Part shown: positions 15,077 to 23,807 of the stretch, piece by piece
Layout: the number at the start of each line of letters is the position of its first letter
Numbering within the stretch: position 1 is the stretch's first letter
DNA from: VRUE01 sp963698085
Lineage (GTDB): Bacteria; Actinomycetota; Thermoleophilia; Solirubrobacterales; 70-9
NCBI GenBank assembly: GCA_963698085.1
Contig: OY969122.1
Coordinates: forward strand, 310,001-374,000
DNA: 64,000 bases
Reading direction: 5' to 3'
The notes under the pieces: generated by a model
The model's database searches: none
What the model saw: the letters and a program-made list of their open reading frames with translations, nothing else
Told to the model about the DNA's origin: nothing
Program-made: the position numbers and the translations under genes

Positions 15077-17052
15077 CCGGCGCGGCGCCGGAAAAGCTCT
15101 GGGAGCCGCCGGCCGAGCTGGTCGAGCGGGCGCGGATGACCGAGTACATGCGCTGGCTGGAAGCCGAGCGCGGGCTCGAGTTCGACGGCTACCACGACCT
15201 CTGGCGCTGGTCGGTCGAGGACCTGGCGGGCTTCTGGTCCTCGATCTGGGACTTCTTCGCGGTGCAGGCGGACGGCGGCTACGACCACGTGCTGGGCAAT
15301 CGAGAGATGCCCGGCGCCGAGTGGTTCGCCGGCAGCCACCTCAACTACGCCGAGCACGTCTTCTCTGGCAAGAACGAGGCAGAGCCGGCGATCCTCCATG
15401 CCTCCGAGCTGCGCGAGCTCGGCGAGCTGAGCTGGGGCGAGCTGCGCGCCCAGGTCGCCGCGATCGCCGCCGCACTGAGGCAACTCGGGGTCGAGCCGGG
15501 CGACCGCGTCGTCGCCTACCTGCCGAACATCCCCGAGGCGATCGTCGCCTTCCTCGCCAGCACCTCGATCGGCGCCGTCTGGTCGAGCTGCTCGCCCGAC
15601 TTTGGCCCGGCCAGCGTGATCGACCGCTTCGCCCAGATCGAGCCCAAGGTCCTCTTCGCGGTCGACGGCTACCGCTACGGCGGCAAGGACTTCGACCGAC
15701 GCGACGTCCTCGCCCAGCTACAGGAGGCGATGCCGAGCCTGGAACAGACGGTCGTTCTCCCCTACCTCGACCCCGATCCCGACCTCTCCCAACTTCGTGA
15801 CGCGACCCGCTGGGACGACCTGCTGGCCGCCGGCGAGGGCGCGAAGCTCGGCTTCGAGCGCGTCCCCTTCGACCACCCGCTCTGGGTCCTCTATTCCTCC
15901 GGCACCACCGGGCTGCCGAAGGCGATCGTCCAGGGCCAGGGCGGCATCCTGCTCGAGCACCTGAAGAAGCTCCACCTCCACGTCGACTCGCACCCGGGCG
16001 ACCGCCTCTTCTGGTTCACGACGACCGGTTGGATGATGTGGAACTTCCTCGTCTCCGGCCTGCTCACGCGCGCCGCGATCGTGCTCTACGACGGCAGCCC
16101 CGGCCACCCCGACATGAGCGTGCTCTGGGATCTAGCCGCCGAGGCGGAGGTGACGATGTTCGGCACCAGCGCCTCCTACATCGCCGCCTGCATGAAGGCC
16201 GGGGTCGAGCCGGGGGACGGCCGCGACCTGGGCCGGCTGAAGGCGGTCGGCTCGACCGGCTCTCCTCTCTCCCCCGAGGGCTTCGACTGGATCTACGAGC
16301 AGCTCGGTGCCGACACCTGGCTCTTCTCGACCAGCGGCGGCACCGACCTCTGCACCGCCTTCGTCGGCGGCACGCCGCTCTTGCCCGTCTACCGCGGCGA
16401 GCTGCAGGCGCGGGCACTCGGCGCCGCGGTCGAGGCCTGGGACGAAGACGGCAACTCGGTGATCGACGAAGTCGGCGAGCTCGTAGTCACTGAGCCGATG
16501 CCGTCGATGCCGGTCTATTTCTGGGGCGACCCCGACGGCAGCCGCTACCGAGCGAGCTACTTCGAGCACTATCCCGGCGTCTGGCGCCACGGCGATTGGA
16601 TCGAAATCACTTCCCGTGGCACGGCGGTGATCTACGGCCGCTCCGACTCGACCGTCAACCGCTCCGGCATCCGCATGGGCACCAGCGAGATCTACCGGGG
16701 GGTGCTGAGCGTCGACGCAATCGTCGATGCTCTCGTCGTCGACATCCCCCGTCCCGGCACCGAGGGCTGGATGCCACTCTTCGTCGTCCTGCGCGAGGGC
16801 GCCAATTTGGATGACGATCTGCGCCGCGAGATCGCCCGCCGCGTGCGCGAACAGTGCTCGCCCCGGCACGTCCCCGACGAGGTCTTCGCGATCGCCGAGG
16901 TTCCCCGCACGCTCAGCGGCAAGGTGCTCGAGGTTCCGGTGAAGCGAATCCTCATGGGCACCCCCCCGGCCCAGGCGGCCAGCCGCGACTCGCTCGCCAA
17001 CCCGGCGGCGCTCGACTGGTTCGTCGAGTTGGCCGGCTCGCTCGACGCTTGA
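15073..17052 (+). CDS. Acetoacetyl-CoA synthetase (acetoacetate-CoA ligase)
   Basis: A 659-residue adenylate-forming enzyme of acetoacetyl-CoA synthetase type. The P-loop-like motif LYSSGTTGLPKAIVQGQGG is near residue 275, followed by FSTSGGTDLC, the hinge region GDWIEITSRGTAVIYGRSDSTVNRSGIRMGTSEIY and the C-terminal SGKVLEVPVKRIL with the catalytic Lys. The N-terminal WSVEDLAGFWSSIWDFF is the typical ACS N-terminal segment. It would make acetoacetyl-CoA from acetoacetate, ATP and CoA. The start is GTG 15073, overlapping the MBL gene stop. With the HMG-CoA lyase nearby it fits use of ketone bodies or leucine breakdown products. Confidence 0.9.
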   Translation: MTGAAPEKLWEPPAELVERARMTEYMRWLEAERGLEFDGYHDLWRWSVEDLAGFWSSIWDFFAVQADGGYDHVLGNREMPGAEWFAGSHLNYAEHVFSGKNEAEPAILHASELRELGELSWGELRAQVAAIAAALRQLGVEPGDRVVAYLPNIPEAIVAFLASTSIGAVWSSCSPDFGPASVIDRFAQIEPKVLFAVDGYRYGGKDFDRRDVLAQLQEAMPSLEQTVVLPYLDPDPDLSQLRDATRWDDLLAAGEGAKLGFERVPFDHPLWVLYSSGTTGLPKAIVQGQGGILLEHLKKLHLHVDSHPGDRLFWFTTTGWMMWNFLVSGLLTRAAIVLYDGSPGHPDMSVLWDLAAEAEVTMFGTSASYIAACMKAGVEPGDGRDLGRLKAVGSTGSPLSPEGFDWIYEQLGADTWLFSTSGGTDLCTAFVGGTPLLPVYRGELQARALGAAVEAWDEDGNSVIDEVGELVVTEPMPSMPVYFWGDPDGSRYRASYFEHYPGVWRHGDWIEITSRGTAVIYGRSDSTVNRSGIRMGTSEIYRGVLSVDAIVDALVVDIPRPGTEGWMPLFVVLREGANLDDDLRREIARRVREQCSPRHVPDEVFAIAEVPRTLSGKVLEVPVKRILMGTPPAQAASRDSLANPAALDWFVELAGSLDA

Positions 17053-17100
17053 CGTGCCGGTGGATAGAGGTCCATATGGACCTCTATCCACCGGCACGTC
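17051..17100. repeat. Perfect 50-bp palindrome filling a convergent gene gap
   Basis: A flawless 25-bp-arm palindrome centred on CCATATGG, with ends GACGTGCCGGTG and CACCGGCACGTC. It starts inside the TGA stop of the CoA ligase gene and ends one base before the stop of the convergent carboxyltransferase gene. A related 50-bp copy lies at 23806-23855. It could act as a bidirectional terminator, although no T-run follows either arm. Confidence 0.9.
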
Positions 17101-18621
17101 CTATGCGGGCGTGACCGGGTTGCGGCGCTCGGCGAAGGAGCGGTTCTTGCCCGCCGCGTGGGCGAAGCGGCGAATCAGCTCGGCCCTCAGGTCCTCCGGC
17201 TGGATCACGGCGTCGACGACCATCTCGGAGGCGAGGTGGAGGATGTCGATGTCGGCCGCGTACTCCTCGCGTTTGCGCTCGACGAACTCGGCCCGCTCGG
17301 CCTCGTCGGAGATCGCCTGGATCTGGTTGTAGAAGACGGCGTTGATCGCCGCCTCAGGCCCCATCACCGCGATCGAGGCGCTTGGCAGGGCGATGCAGCA
17401 GTCGGGCTCGAAGGCCGGCCCGGCCATTGCGTAGAGACCGGCGCCGTAGGCCTTGCGGACCACCACCGAGAGCTTCGGCACGGTCGCTTCGGAGACGGCG
17501 CTGATCATCTTCGCTCCGTGGCGGATGATCCCGTGGCGCTCGACCGCGGTGCCGATCATGAAGCCGGGCACATCGGCGAGGAAGAGCAGCGGCACGTTGA
17601 AGGCGTTGCAGGTCTGGATGAAGCGCGCCGCCTTGTCGGCCGAGTCGACGAAGAGCACGCCGCCCTTCTGGCGCGGCTGGTTGGCGACGACGCCGACGAC
17701 GCGCCCGTCGAGTCGGCCGTAGCCGACGATCAGCTCTTTTGCCCAGCGCTTGTGGACTTCGAGCAAAGAGTCGGCGTCGAGCAGGACGTCGAGCACCTCG
17801 CGCATGTCGAAGGGCTGGTTCTCGTCGGCGGGGACGATCTCGGCGATCGGGGTCGCGGAGGCCGGCGCCACCGGGTCGGCTGCCGGCGGCCCCTCGCGCC
17901 AGTTCCCCGGCATGTAGGAGAGATAGCGCTTGGCGAGGTCGATCGCCTCCTCGTCGCCCTTGACCAAGAAGTGGCCGCAGCCGGAGACACCGGTGTGCAT
18001 CTTGGCGCCGCCCATCTCGTCCAGCGTCACCTTCTCGCCGATCACCATCTCCGCCATCCGCGGCGACCCCAGGTACATCGAGGCGTTTCCCTCGCGCATG
18101 ATCACCACGTCGCAGAAGGCCGGAATGTAGGCGCCGCCGGCGGCGCTCGGCCCAAACAGCAGGCAGACCTGCGGCACCTGGCCGGAGAGCCGCACCTCGT
18201 TGTGGAAGATGCGGCCGGCGCCGCGGCGGCCGGGGAACATCTGCACCTGGTCGGTGATCCGTGCCCCGGCCGAGTCGACCAGGTAGACCATCGGCAGCTG
18301 CAGCGTCAGCGCCCGCTCCTGGATGCGAAGTATCTTCTCCACCGTCTTCGGCCCCCAGGAGCCGGCCTTGACGGTCGGGTCATTGGCCATCAGCGCAATC
18401 TTGCGACCGTCGATCGTGGCTAGACCGGTGACCACGCCATCTGCCCCGAGGCCCTCCTCGTTCCAGTTGGCCAGCAACCCCTCCTCGGCGAAGGAGCTGA
18501 GGTCGACCAAGCGCTCGACCCGCTCGCGGACCGGCAGCTTGCCCTGCTCGGCGGTCTTCTCGTGGTGGCGCTGCGGGCCGCCGGCCAGCGCGGCCTCCAG
18601 TGCCTTGGCGAACTCGGTCAC
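17101..18621 (-). CDS. Acyl-CoA carboxyltransferase (propionyl/methylcrotonyl-CoA carboxylase beta type)
   Basis: A 506-residue carboxyltransferase with both halves: the N-terminal part has ATIDGRKIALMANDPTVKAGSWG and GPSAAGGAYIPAFCD, and the C-terminal part has VGVVANQPRQKGGVLFVDSADKAARFIQTCNAFNVPLLFLADVPGFMIG. The order and motifs resemble MccB/PccB beta subunits. It starts at GTG 18621, 10 bp after the HMG-CoA lyase stop, in one leftward operon with SDR, thioesterase and lyase. That context favours methylcrotonyl-CoA or a related leucine-pathway substrate, but the alpha subunit is not in the window. Its stop abuts the 50-bp palindrome. Confidence 0.85.
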   Translation of the reverse strand: MTEFAKALEAALAGGPQRHHEKTAEQGKLPVRERVERLVDLSSFAEEGLLANWNEEGLGADGVVTGLATIDGRKIALMANDPTVKAGSWGPKTVEKILRIQERALTLQLPMVYLVDSAGARITDQVQMFPGRRGAGRIFHNEVRLSGQVPQVCLLFGPSAAGGAYIPAFCDVVIMREGNASMYLGSPRMAEMVIGEKVTLDEMGGAKMHTGVSGCGHFLVKGDEEAIDLAKRYLSYMPGNWREGPPAADPVAPASATPIAEIVPADENQPFDMREVLDVLLDADSLLEVHKRWAKELIVGYGRLDGRVVGVVANQPRQKGGVLFVDSADKAARFIQTCNAFNVPLLFLADVPGFMIGTAVERHGIIRHGAKMISAVSEATVPKLSVVVRKAYGAGLYAMAGPAFEPDCCIALPSASIAVMGPEAAINAVFYNQIQAISDEAERAEFVERKREEYAADIDILHLASEMVVDAVIQPEDLRAELIRRFAHAAGKNRSFAERRNPVTPA

Positions 18622-18631
18622 AGGGCGGAGA

Positions 18632-19564
18632 CTATTCGGACGCCTGGCCCGCGAGCCAGTCGACCGGGCCTGCTTTCAAGACATGGGCGCCGAGCGGGCG
18701 GCCAAGCACCTCCTGGGCGGCACGGGAAGCCTCGATCAGCCGCGGCAGGTTGACTCCGGTCTCAATCCCCATCTCGTGCAACATCGAGACCAGGTCCTCG
18801 CTCGAGATGTTGCCGGTCGCCCCGGGCGGCACCGGGCAGCCGCCGAGCTCGCCGAAGCTCGACTCGAAGGAATCGATTCCCCGCTCCAGCGCCGCCAGCA
18901 CGTTGGCGAGGCCCTGACCGCGCGTGTTGTGGAAGTGCGCCGTCAGCTCGACTCCCCCAAGCCGCTCCTCTGCCGCCGCGAAGAACTCCCCGACCTGGCG
19001 CGGGTTCGCCATCCCGGTGGTGTCGCCGAAGCCCACCTCGGCGCAACCGGCGGCGGCGAGCCGCTCGGCGATCGCGAAGACGCGCTCTGGCGGCACCTCG
19101 CCCTCATAGGGACAGCCGAACGAGGTGGAGATCACGCCCTCGCAGCGCAGCCCCGCCTCGCGTGCCGTGACCAGCGTCTGCTCCAGCCCGGTAAGCGAAT
19201 CCTCGATCGAGCGGTTGACGTTCTTGCGGTTGTGGGTCTCCGATGCGGAGACGAAGACGTTGATCTCGTCGAAGCGGTCCCGCAGCCCCAGCGCCCGCTC
19301 CAGCCCGCGCTCGTTAGGGACCAAGACTGAGAAGGAAACGCCGTCGCGACGCTGAACCGCGCTCAGCACCTCCTCCGCGTCGGACAGCTGCGGGATCACG
19401 TCCGGCCGCACGAATGAGGTCACCTCGAGACGCTCCAGTCCACTACCGGAGAGCAGGTCTATCAGCCGTACCTTCTCCGCGGTCGGGATCGTCTCCGGCT
19501 CGTTCTGGAAGCCGTCGCGGGGCCCGACCTCGCGGACGCGGACGCTGCTCGGCAGTGCGGTCAT
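18632..19564 (-). CDS. mvaB: Hydroxymethylglutaryl-CoA lyase
   Basis: A 310-residue TIM-barrel enzyme of the HMG-CoA lyase type. VGPRDGFQNE near residue 13 holds the catalytic Arg and metal Asp, HFHNTRGQGLANVLAA carries the metal-binding His pair, and FGELGGCPVPPGATGN has the signature cysteine of the flexible loop. It splits HMG-CoA into acetyl-CoA and acetoacetate. The ATG at 19564 is used because the family N-terminus (RVREVGPRDG) follows within about 10 residues; the frame continues upstream into the thioesterase gene. It is part of the leftward operon SDR-thioesterase-lyase-carboxyltransferase, with acetoacetyl-CoA synthetase convergent beyond. Confidence 0.9.
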   Translation of the reverse strand: MTALPSSVRVREVGPRDGFQNEPETIPTAEKVRLIDLLSGSGLERLEVTSFVRPDVIPQLSDAEEVLSAVQRRDGVSFSVLVPNERGLERALGLRDRFDEINVFVSASETHNRKNVNRSIEDSLTGLEQTLVTAREAGLRCEGVISTSFGCPYEGEVPPERVFAIAERLAAAGCAEVGFGDTTGMANPRQVGEFFAAAEERLGGVELTAHFHNTRGQGLANVLAALERGIDSFESSFGELGGCPVPPGATGNISSEDLVSMLHEMGIETGVNLPRLIEASRAAQEVLGRPLGAHVLKAGPVDWLAGQASE

Positions 19565-19575
19565 CCGGATCGAGG

Positions 19576-19965
19576 CTACGCCGTCGGCGGGCCGGCCTGG
19601 CCGACCACTCGCCGCTCGTGGGTGCCGACGCCGATCGTTCGCTCGCCTTCGGTGACATCGACGTCGAAGCGGAGCTTGCGCCCTTCGACGACCTCGCGCA
19701 GGGTTGCGCGCGCCCGGCAGGTCGCGCCCTCCGCGGCCGCCGCCACGTGCTTGATGCAGACCTCGAAGCCGACAGTCGCCCGCCCCTCCGGCAGGTGCTC
19801 GTAGGCAAGCATCGAAGCGGTTCCCTCCATCATCCCGATCATGCCCGGCGTCGAGAGAACGCCGGCGCCGATCGTGCCGCCGACGTCGGTGACCAGCGGG
19901 GGCGCGACCGTGAACTCGTCGCTGCGCTCGATTCCAGGCGCGAGGCTCAGCTCGGAGTCGGCCAT
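19576..19965 (-). CDS. Hotdog-fold thioesterase (FlK-like)
   Basis: A 129-residue hotdog-fold protein. STPGMIGMMEGTASMLAYEHLPEGRATVGFEVCIKHVAAAAEG and the late GVGTHERRVV match the fluoroacetyl-CoA thioesterase-like family, in which Thr, Glu and His form the active site (candidate residues in STPG, MMEG and IKHVA). Function is probably acyl-CoA hydrolysis with an unknown substrate. It overlaps the SDR stop by one base (TGATG), showing translational coupling. Confidence 0.75.
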   Translation of the reverse strand: MADSELSLAPGIERSDEFTVAPPLVTDVGGTIGAGVLSTPGMIGMMEGTASMLAYEHLPEGRATVGFEVCIKHVAAAAEGATCRARATLREVVEGRKLRFDVDVTEGERTIGVGTHERRVVGQAGPPTA

Positions 19966-20699
19966 CAGACCATTCCCAGGCCGCCACTTACGCCCAGGGT
20001 CTCGCCGGTGACGTAGGTGGCGTCGTCGGAGGCGAGGAAGGCGACCGCGGCGGCGACCTCGTCGGGCTGGCCGAGGCGCTTCATCTGGGTGCTCGCCTTC
20101 ATCGTCTCGATCACTTTCTCGCCGATCTCGCCGAACTCCTTGGCGCCCATCAACAGCGGCGTCTCAATCGGGCCGGGGGCGACCGAGTTGGCGGTGATCT
20201 CGTAGCGGGCGTTCTCACGGGCGATCGCCTTCATGAATGCGACGATGCCGCCCTTGGCGGCTGAGTAGACGGCAGAGCCCTTGGAGCCGACCCGCCCCGC
20301 CTCCGAGGAGAGGCTGACGATGCGCCCGTACCCCGCCTGTTGCATCCCCGGCAGCGCAGCGCGGGTGCAGTTGAGGACGCCGCCGAGGTTGACGTCGAGC
20401 ACCCGCCGCCACTGCTCGGGCGTGGTGTAGGTGAAGAAGCCGAACTCGTCGGTGCCGGCGTTGTTGATGAGGACGTCGAGCGTGCCGGTCTGCTCGAGCG
20501 CCGCCTTGGCGGCCTCGGGATTGGTCACGTCGAGCGACAGCGCGTGGCCGTTGACCTCGCCGGCGACCTTCTCCGCGCCCTTCATGTCGATGTCGCCGAC
20601 CCAGACCTCGGCGCCCTCGGCGGCTAGCCGCGCCGCTATCGCGGCGCCGATCCCGCTCGCTCCACCGGTGACCAGCGCCTTTCGTCCCTCCAGTCGCAT
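19965..20699 (-). CDS. Short-chain dehydrogenase/reductase
   Basis: A 244-residue classical SDR. It has GGASGIG (cofactor loop, about 11-17), DVTN, the NNAG motif, the catalytic Ser-Tyr-Lys (SLSSEAG then YSAAKGG) and NSVAPGPIETPL. Acidic VGDID after strand 2 suggests NAD preference. The substrate is probably a 3-hydroxyacyl-CoA or alcohol, given the acyl-CoA operon it heads. The start is ATG 20699; the frame continues upstream without a better site. Only 26 bp separate it from the divergent Fno gene, so at least one of the two may be a leaderless transcript. Confidence 0.85.
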   Translation of the reverse strand: MRLEGRKALVTGGASGIGAAIAARLAAEGAEVWVGDIDMKGAEKVAGEVNGHALSLDVTNPEAAKAALEQTGTLDVLINNAGTDEFGFFTYTTPEQWRRVLDVNLGGVLNCTRAALPGMQQAGYGRIVSLSSEAGRVGSKGSAVYSAAKGGIVAFMKAIARENARYEITANSVAPGPIETPLLMGAKEFGEIGEKVIETMKASTQMKRLGQPDEVAAAVAFLASDDATYVTGETLGVSGGLGMV

Positions 20700-20725
20700 C
20701 GCGGCGGAGCATAGACTGGCCGGCC

Positions 20726-21418
20726 TTGGCAGCGCTCGAACCAATCCCGATCGTCGGCGGCACCGGCGCCCTTGGCGCCGGCCTGGCGCTGCGCTGGGCC
20801 ACGGCCGGGCGGCCGGTGATCATCGGCTCGCGCTCGGCAGAGCGCGCCGAAGAAGCGGCGGCGAAGCTGCGCGACGCCGTGCCCGGTGCCGAGGTTGAGG
20901 GCCTGCTCAACGAGGAGGCGGCGAAGCGAGCGGAGATCGTCTTCCTCACCGTTCCCTTCCGCGCTCAGTCGGAGAACTTGAACAACCTGCGCGAGGCGAT
21001 GCAGCCGGGCCAGATCCTGGTCGACTGCACGGTCCCGCTCGCCGCCGCCGTCAGCGGCAAGGCGACCCGCTCGCTTGGCGTCTGGCAGGGATCGGCGGCG
21101 CAGCAGGCGCAGGAGATGGTCCCTGACGGCGTCACCGTCGTCGCCGCCCTACACACCGTTGGCGCCCCCAGCCTCAGCGATCCCGACGCCGAGCTGGACG
21201 AGGACGTCCTCGTCTGCGGCGACCGCAAGGCGGACAAGGCACGGGTCGCACGGTTGATCGAATCGATCCCCGGTTTGTGCGCGGTTAACGCCGGCCCGCT
21301 GGAGATTGCGCGGATCGTCGAGCAGCTGACCCCGCTGCTGATCTCGGTCAACGTCCGCTACAAAGCCCACGCTGGCATCAAGCTGACCGGCCTCCCCGAG
21401 GGAGACCACTGGGCGTGA
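20726..21418 (+). CDS. fno: NADPH-dependent F420 reductase
   Basis: A 230-residue Rossmann protein matching F420:NADP oxidoreductase. The N-terminal IPIVGGTGALGAGLALRWA is the dinucleotide loop with the GGTG start typical of Fno, followed by IIGSRSAERA (NADP phosphate pocket), VFLTVPF, DCTVPL and the C-terminal VNVRYKAHAGIKLTGLP. It moves hydride between F420H2 and NADP. The likely start is TTG 20726, since no ATG or GTG occurs before the first beta strand. It opens the F420 operon, with cofD 17 bp downstream. Confidence 0.9.
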   Translation: MAALEPIPIVGGTGALGAGLALRWATAGRPVIIGSRSAERAEEAAAKLRDAVPGAEVEGLLNEEAAKRAEIVFLTVPFRAQSENLNNLREAMQPGQILVDCTVPLAAAVSGKATRSLGVWQGSAAQQAQEMVPDGVTVVAALHTVGAPSLSDPDAELDEDVLVCGDRKADKARVARLIESIPGLCAVNAGPLEIARIVEQLTPLLISVNVRYKAHAGIKLTGLPEGDHWA

Positions 21419-21434
21419 CCCGCCGGCGATCGCG

Positions 21435-22361
21435 ATGAGGGTCGCCCTGCTCGCCGGCGGCACCGGGGGCGCCAAACTCGGCGCGGGGCTGCAGGAGGAG
21501 ATCGGCACCGATCTATCGGTAATCGCCAACACCGCCGACGACATCGAGATCCTCGGCGTTCACGTATCGCCCGATCCCGACCTGATCACCTACTGGCTCA
21601 GCGGCGAGATCGACGCCGAGCGCGGCTGGGGAATCCGCGACGACAGCTTCACGGTCTTCGAGCGCCTCGCCAAGCTCGGTGCTCCGGACTGGTTCGGCCT
21701 CTCCGATCGCGACCTCGCGGCCTGCCTGTACCGGCGCCAGTTCCTCGACGAGGGCGGCCGTCAAACCGACGCCCAAGCGCAGATCGCACGCGCGCTTGGC
21801 GTCGAGGGCCGGGTGCTGCCGATGAGCGAGGAGCAAGTGCGGACCAAAGTGCTGACGGCGGCTGGCAGACGCGACCTGCAGGAGTACCTGATCGTCGACG
21901 GCGGCGCGGCCGAGGTGCAGGGTGTGGAGCTGGAGGGTATCGCCGAGGCGAAGCCGACCGACGAGGTCGTGGCGGCCCTGCGTGGCGCCGAGGCGATCGT
22001 GATCGGGCCCTCCAACCCGGTGATCAGCATCGGCCCGATCCTCGCCGTGCCGGGCATGCGCGAGGCGATCGCGGCCTCCGGAGCGCCCGTCCTCGCGGTA
22101 AGCCCCTACGTCGCCGGCGAGGTCGTCAAGGGCCCGACCGAGCGCTTCATGGCGGCCCTGGGCAGGCCGTCGACCGCGGCGGGGGTCGCCTCCCTGTACG
22201 CGGGCTTGATCGATGCGATGGTCGTCGACGAGGGCGACCCCGATCCGCCCCCCGAGGGGATTCCGACCATGGCCGCGCCAACGCTTATGGACAGCGCCGC
22301 GGCCCGTGCCCGCCTAGCCCGGATCGTCCTCGACTACGCAGCTACCCTCGACGGCAAATGA
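21435..22361 (+). CDS. cofD: 2-phospho-L-lactate transferase (F420 biosynthesis)
   Basis: A 308-residue CofD/FbiA protein. It begins RVALLAGGTGGAKLGAGL (phosphate-binding start typical of the family), then VIANTADDIEILGVHVSPDPDLITYWLSG, and later IGPSNPVISIGPIL and SPYVAGEVVKGPTERFM. It transfers a phospholactyl or phosphoenolpyruvyl group to the deazaflavin Fo. GGCGATCGCG precedes the start and no strong ribosome binding site is seen. It overlaps cofC by 4 bp (ATGA). Confidence 0.95.
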   Translation: MRVALLAGGTGGAKLGAGLQEEIGTDLSVIANTADDIEILGVHVSPDPDLITYWLSGEIDAERGWGIRDDSFTVFERLAKLGAPDWFGLSDRDLAACLYRRQFLDEGGRQTDAQAQIARALGVEGRVLPMSEEQVRTKVLTAAGRRDLQEYLIVDGGAAEVQGVELEGIAEAKPTDEVVAALRGAEAIVIGPSNPVISIGPILAVPGMREAIAASGAPVLAVSPYVAGEVVKGPTERFMAALGRPSTAAGVASLYAGLIDAMVVDEGDPDPPPEGIPTMAAPTLMDSAAARARLARIVLDYAATLDGK

Positions 22362-22999
22362 GAGCGACCGCGGTAGTGCCGGTGAAGCGCTTCGGCGACG
22401 CCAAGCGCCGCCTTGGCGCCGGCATCGACGATGAGCGGCGCGTGGCGCTGGTCGCCGCGATGCTGGAAGACACGCTCGAGGCAATCGAGGGAGCACGCTC
22501 GATCGAGCGGACGATCGTCGTCAGCGGCGATCCGAGGGCCCAGGAGATCGTCGCCTCGAGCACGGCGGAGGTGCTTCCCGATCCCGCTGACGAGGGTCAC
22601 GTAGTGGCCGCGCTGGCGGGCATAGCGCGAGCGGAAGTGGATGATGCCAGCTGCGTTGCCCTCCTCCCGGGGGATTGCCCGCTGCTCGACCCGAAGGAGC
22701 TGGACAAACTCCTCACCGGCATTCCGTCGAGCTTCGTCACCGTCGTCCCCGACCGCCACGGCACCGGTACTAACGCCCTCGTCCTCTCGCCGCCGGATGC
22801 GATCCGGCCGGCATTCGGTGAGGGTAGTTGCGCCCGCCACGTCGCCGCCGCGCGCGAGGCAGACATCCCCTTCGCGGTCGAGAAGCTGTCATCGCTGGCG
22901 TTGGATCTCGACACGCCCGCCGACGTGATCGCGCTGACGCGTGCGCACGCTGGTGGGTCCAAGCGCGCCCGGCGAACCGCCAAGGTGCTCGGTATATGA
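22358..22999 (+). CDS. cofC: 2-phospholactate / phosphoenolpyruvate guanylyltransferase (F420 biosynthesis)
   Basis: A 213-residue nucleotidyltransferase of CofC/FbiD type. The N-terminal RATAVVPVKRFGDAKRRLGAGIDDERR contains the GTP-binding VPVK-x-K-x-RL pattern; LLPGDCPLLDPKEL carries the metal Asp; the late LDLDTPADVIAL is the family C-terminal motif. It makes the GDP-activated C3 acid used by CofD. It sits between cofD (4-bp overlap) and cofE (7-bp gap), a standard F420 operon. Confidence 0.95.
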   Translation: MRATAVVPVKRFGDAKRRLGAGIDDERRVALVAAMLEDTLEAIEGARSIERTIVVSGDPRAQEIVASSTAEVLPDPADEGHVVAALAGIARAEVDDASCVALLPGDCPLLDPKELDKLLTGIPSSFVTVVPDRHGTGTNALVLSPPDAIRPAFGEGSCARHVAAAREADIPFAVEKLSSLALDLDTPADVIALTRAHAGGSKRARRTAKVLGI

Positions 23000-23006
23000 G
23001 TCAGCG

Positions 23007-23807
23007 ATGAGTGAGCTGCGGGTCCTCGGCGTCACCGGCATGCCGGAGGTGACCGAGGGCATGAGCGTGGGAGCCGAGATCGCCGCACGCGCCGATCTGC
23101 TCGATGGCGACGTCGTCGTCGTCTCGCAGAAGATCGTCTCCAAGGCCGAGGGTCGAATCCGGCACCTCTCCTCGGTAGCTCCCGGCAGCGAGGCACGGCG
23201 TCTTGCCGAGGTGCTGAACAAAGAGCCGGAGTTGGTCGAGCTGATCCTCGGCGAGAGTCGCGAGGTCCTGCGCGCCGAACGCGGCGTTCTGATTGCCGAG
23301 ACCCACCACGGCTTCGTCTGCGCCAACGCCGGCATCGACAGCTCGAACCTGCCGGGGGCGGGAACCGTCTCGCTGCTGCCCGAGAACCCAGACGCGTCTG
23401 CCCGGCGAATCAGAGCCGAAATAGCGGAGGAGTCGGGGGTGGGGGTCGGCGGACAAAAAGGTGGAGTGTCCGGCGACCCCCACCCCCGACTCCCCACGAT
23501 CGCAGTCGTGATTTCCGACAGCTTCGGCCGGGCGTGGCGACTCGGCCAGGCGGAGATCGCGATCGGCTGCGCCGGCATCACCCCGCTCGACGACTGGCGC
23601 GGCCGCGCCGACGCCGCCGGTCGCGAGCTCGAGGCGACCCTAATCGCGATAGCCGACGAGGCATCGGCAGCAGCCGACCTCGTCCGAGACAAGGCAAGCA
23701 ACACCCCGGCAGCGATCGTCCGCGGCCTCGACCGCTACGTGAGCCCAGACGACGGCCCCGGCGCCGCAGCCCTACGCCGCCCGCGCAGCGAAGACCTCTT
23801 CCGCTGA
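23007..23807 (+). CDS. cofE: F420-0:gamma-glutamyl ligase with in-frame palindromic insertion
   Basis: A 266-residue CofE protein that adds glutamates to F420. Family segments are GDVVVVSQKIVSKAEGR (34-50), TVSLLPENPDASARRIRAEI, IAVVISDSFGRAWRLGQAEIAIG (from 165) and a C-terminal DEASAAADLVRDKA. It lacks the extra nitroreductase domain of mycobacterial FbiB, so it is the stand-alone form. Residues 142-163 form a Gly-rich stretch where I expect homologs to have a short loop; it is encoded by a 27-bp-arm inverted repeat at 23429-23493. The start is ATG 23007. The stop lies in the second 50-bp palindrome. Confidence 0.9.
   Translation: MSELRVLGVTGMPEVTEGMSVGAEIAARADLLDGDVVVVSQKIVSKAEGRIRHLSSVAPGSEARRLAEVLNKEPELVELILGESREVLRAERGVLIAETHHGFVCANAGIDSSNLPGAGTVSLLPENPDASARRIRAEIAEESGVGVGGQKGGVSGDPHPRLPTIAVVISDSFGRAWRLGQAEIAIGCAGITPLDDWRGRADAAGRELEATLIAIADEASAAADLVRDKASNTPAAIVRGLDRYVSPDDGPGAAALRRPRSEDLFR
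23429..23493. repeat. Long inverted repeat inside cofE coding sequence
   Basis: Arms 23429-23455 and 23467-23493 (27 bp each) pair with one mismatch, around an 11-base loop AAAAGGTGGAG. The arms begin GGAGTCGGGGGTGGGGGTCG. The element keeps the reading frame and adds about 20 residues between two conserved CofE segments. Confidence 0.85.

Noticed and set aside
15718..17097. Antisense frames under the CoA ligase, one reading through the 50-bp palindrome.
   Set aside because: No ribosome binding site or motif; the ligase is intact in the other direction.
17158..18423. A 421-residue plus-strand frame opposite the carboxyltransferase.
   Set aside because: It is His/Asp/Val-rich without motifs and is the antisense reading of a well-supported gene.
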